DNA of 64,000 nucleotides from CAZPBN01 sp964584935 (GTDB taxonomy: Bacteria > Acidobacteriota > Aminicenantia > Aminicenantales > Aminicenantaceae). Positions 63,931-64,000 of the stretch are shown here, piece after piece (the first letter of the stretch is position 1; every line of letters starts with the position of its first letter). Below the pieces are notes generated by a model. It was not told the origin of the DNA. It ran no database searches and saw only the letters and a program-made list of their open reading frames with translations. The translations under genes and the position numbers were made by a program. The stretch is from contig CAZPBN010000013.1 in NCBI GenBank assembly GCA_964584935.1, positions 30,069 to 94,068 on the forward strand. Reading direction: 5' to 3'.

Positions 63931-64000
63931 ACATCCTAAAAAGCGTGAGTTGCATTTATATAATACTCCAAAGGGCTTTTTTGATTCAAGGCAGAATGTA

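Noticed and set aside
1..64000. tRNA or rRNA genes
   Set aside because: I looked for the T-arm word GGTTCGAATCC and rRNA signatures and found none that fold as tRNA; a proper scan could still find one.

Overview
This is a 64 kb stretch of an AT-rich bacterial chromosome. It opens inside ileS and holds one run of exactly 100 Ns, so it looks like a draft or metagenome scaffold. The cell plan is Gram-negative: a TonB-dependent receptor, a beta-barrel protein ending in Phe, lipoproteins, ExbD and the MreBCD/PBP2/RodA rod-shape system. A TCA-cycle gene cluster next to many large secreted peptidases suggests a peptide- and amino-acid-using heterotroph. The gene content reminds me of Candidatus Aminicenantes or a relative, but this is an impression; no marker in the window settles it.

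Layout. 1-5.6 kb: ileS-lspA-lgt-rluD, then an EF-G paralogue. 5.8-8.1 kb: a secreted M14-type carboxypeptidase and small membrane proteins. 8.2-15.9 kb: TCA genes, with icd-mdh-fumarase beta-sucC-sucD on the minus strand and acnB divergent from them. 15.9-17.7 kb: an SDR oxidoreductase and a small translation-factor-like protein between two copies of a composite repeat. 17.7-20.6 kb: a B12-binding mutase domain protein, an M23 peptidase and def-fmt. 20.7-26 kb: mreBCD-mrdA-rodA. 26-35.6 kb: a radical SAM/DUF2344 fusion, an acyl-CoA dehydrogenase, an orphan ExbD, a glycosyltransferase, an ACT protein, a PKD-barrel outer-membrane protein and an RmlD-type reductase.

35.7-62.3 kb is an accessory region of mostly single-gene units, many with a strong Shine-Dalgarno. 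It is rich in exported hydrolases: M14, a tricorn-like S41, two serine beta-lactamase-fold hydrolases, a second S41, an S46 dipeptidyl peptidase whose specificity residue predicts Asp/Glu preference (DPP11 type), a C45-like Ntn hydrolase and an HExxH metallopeptidase, plus a TonB receptor. Together they could break extracellular protein into peptides whose carbon enters the TCA cycle. The gene-poor gaps here hold decayed gene ends (a HicB tail, a cyclase tail, a broken small antitoxin-like gene) and dispersed repeats. The right end has a two-gene nucleotidyltransferase module and a structured element that may be the start of a group II intron.

The most unusual feature is a family of intergenic composite repeats. 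Their parts are runs of a degenerate heptamer GTRAGAY broken by a constant 16-nt spacer, a GGGACTGGTCCC-like palindrome, and arrays of a degenerate 9-bp unit (TAGACTAAA-like). Related pieces lie at about 16.0, 17.5, 31.0 and 35.6 kb.
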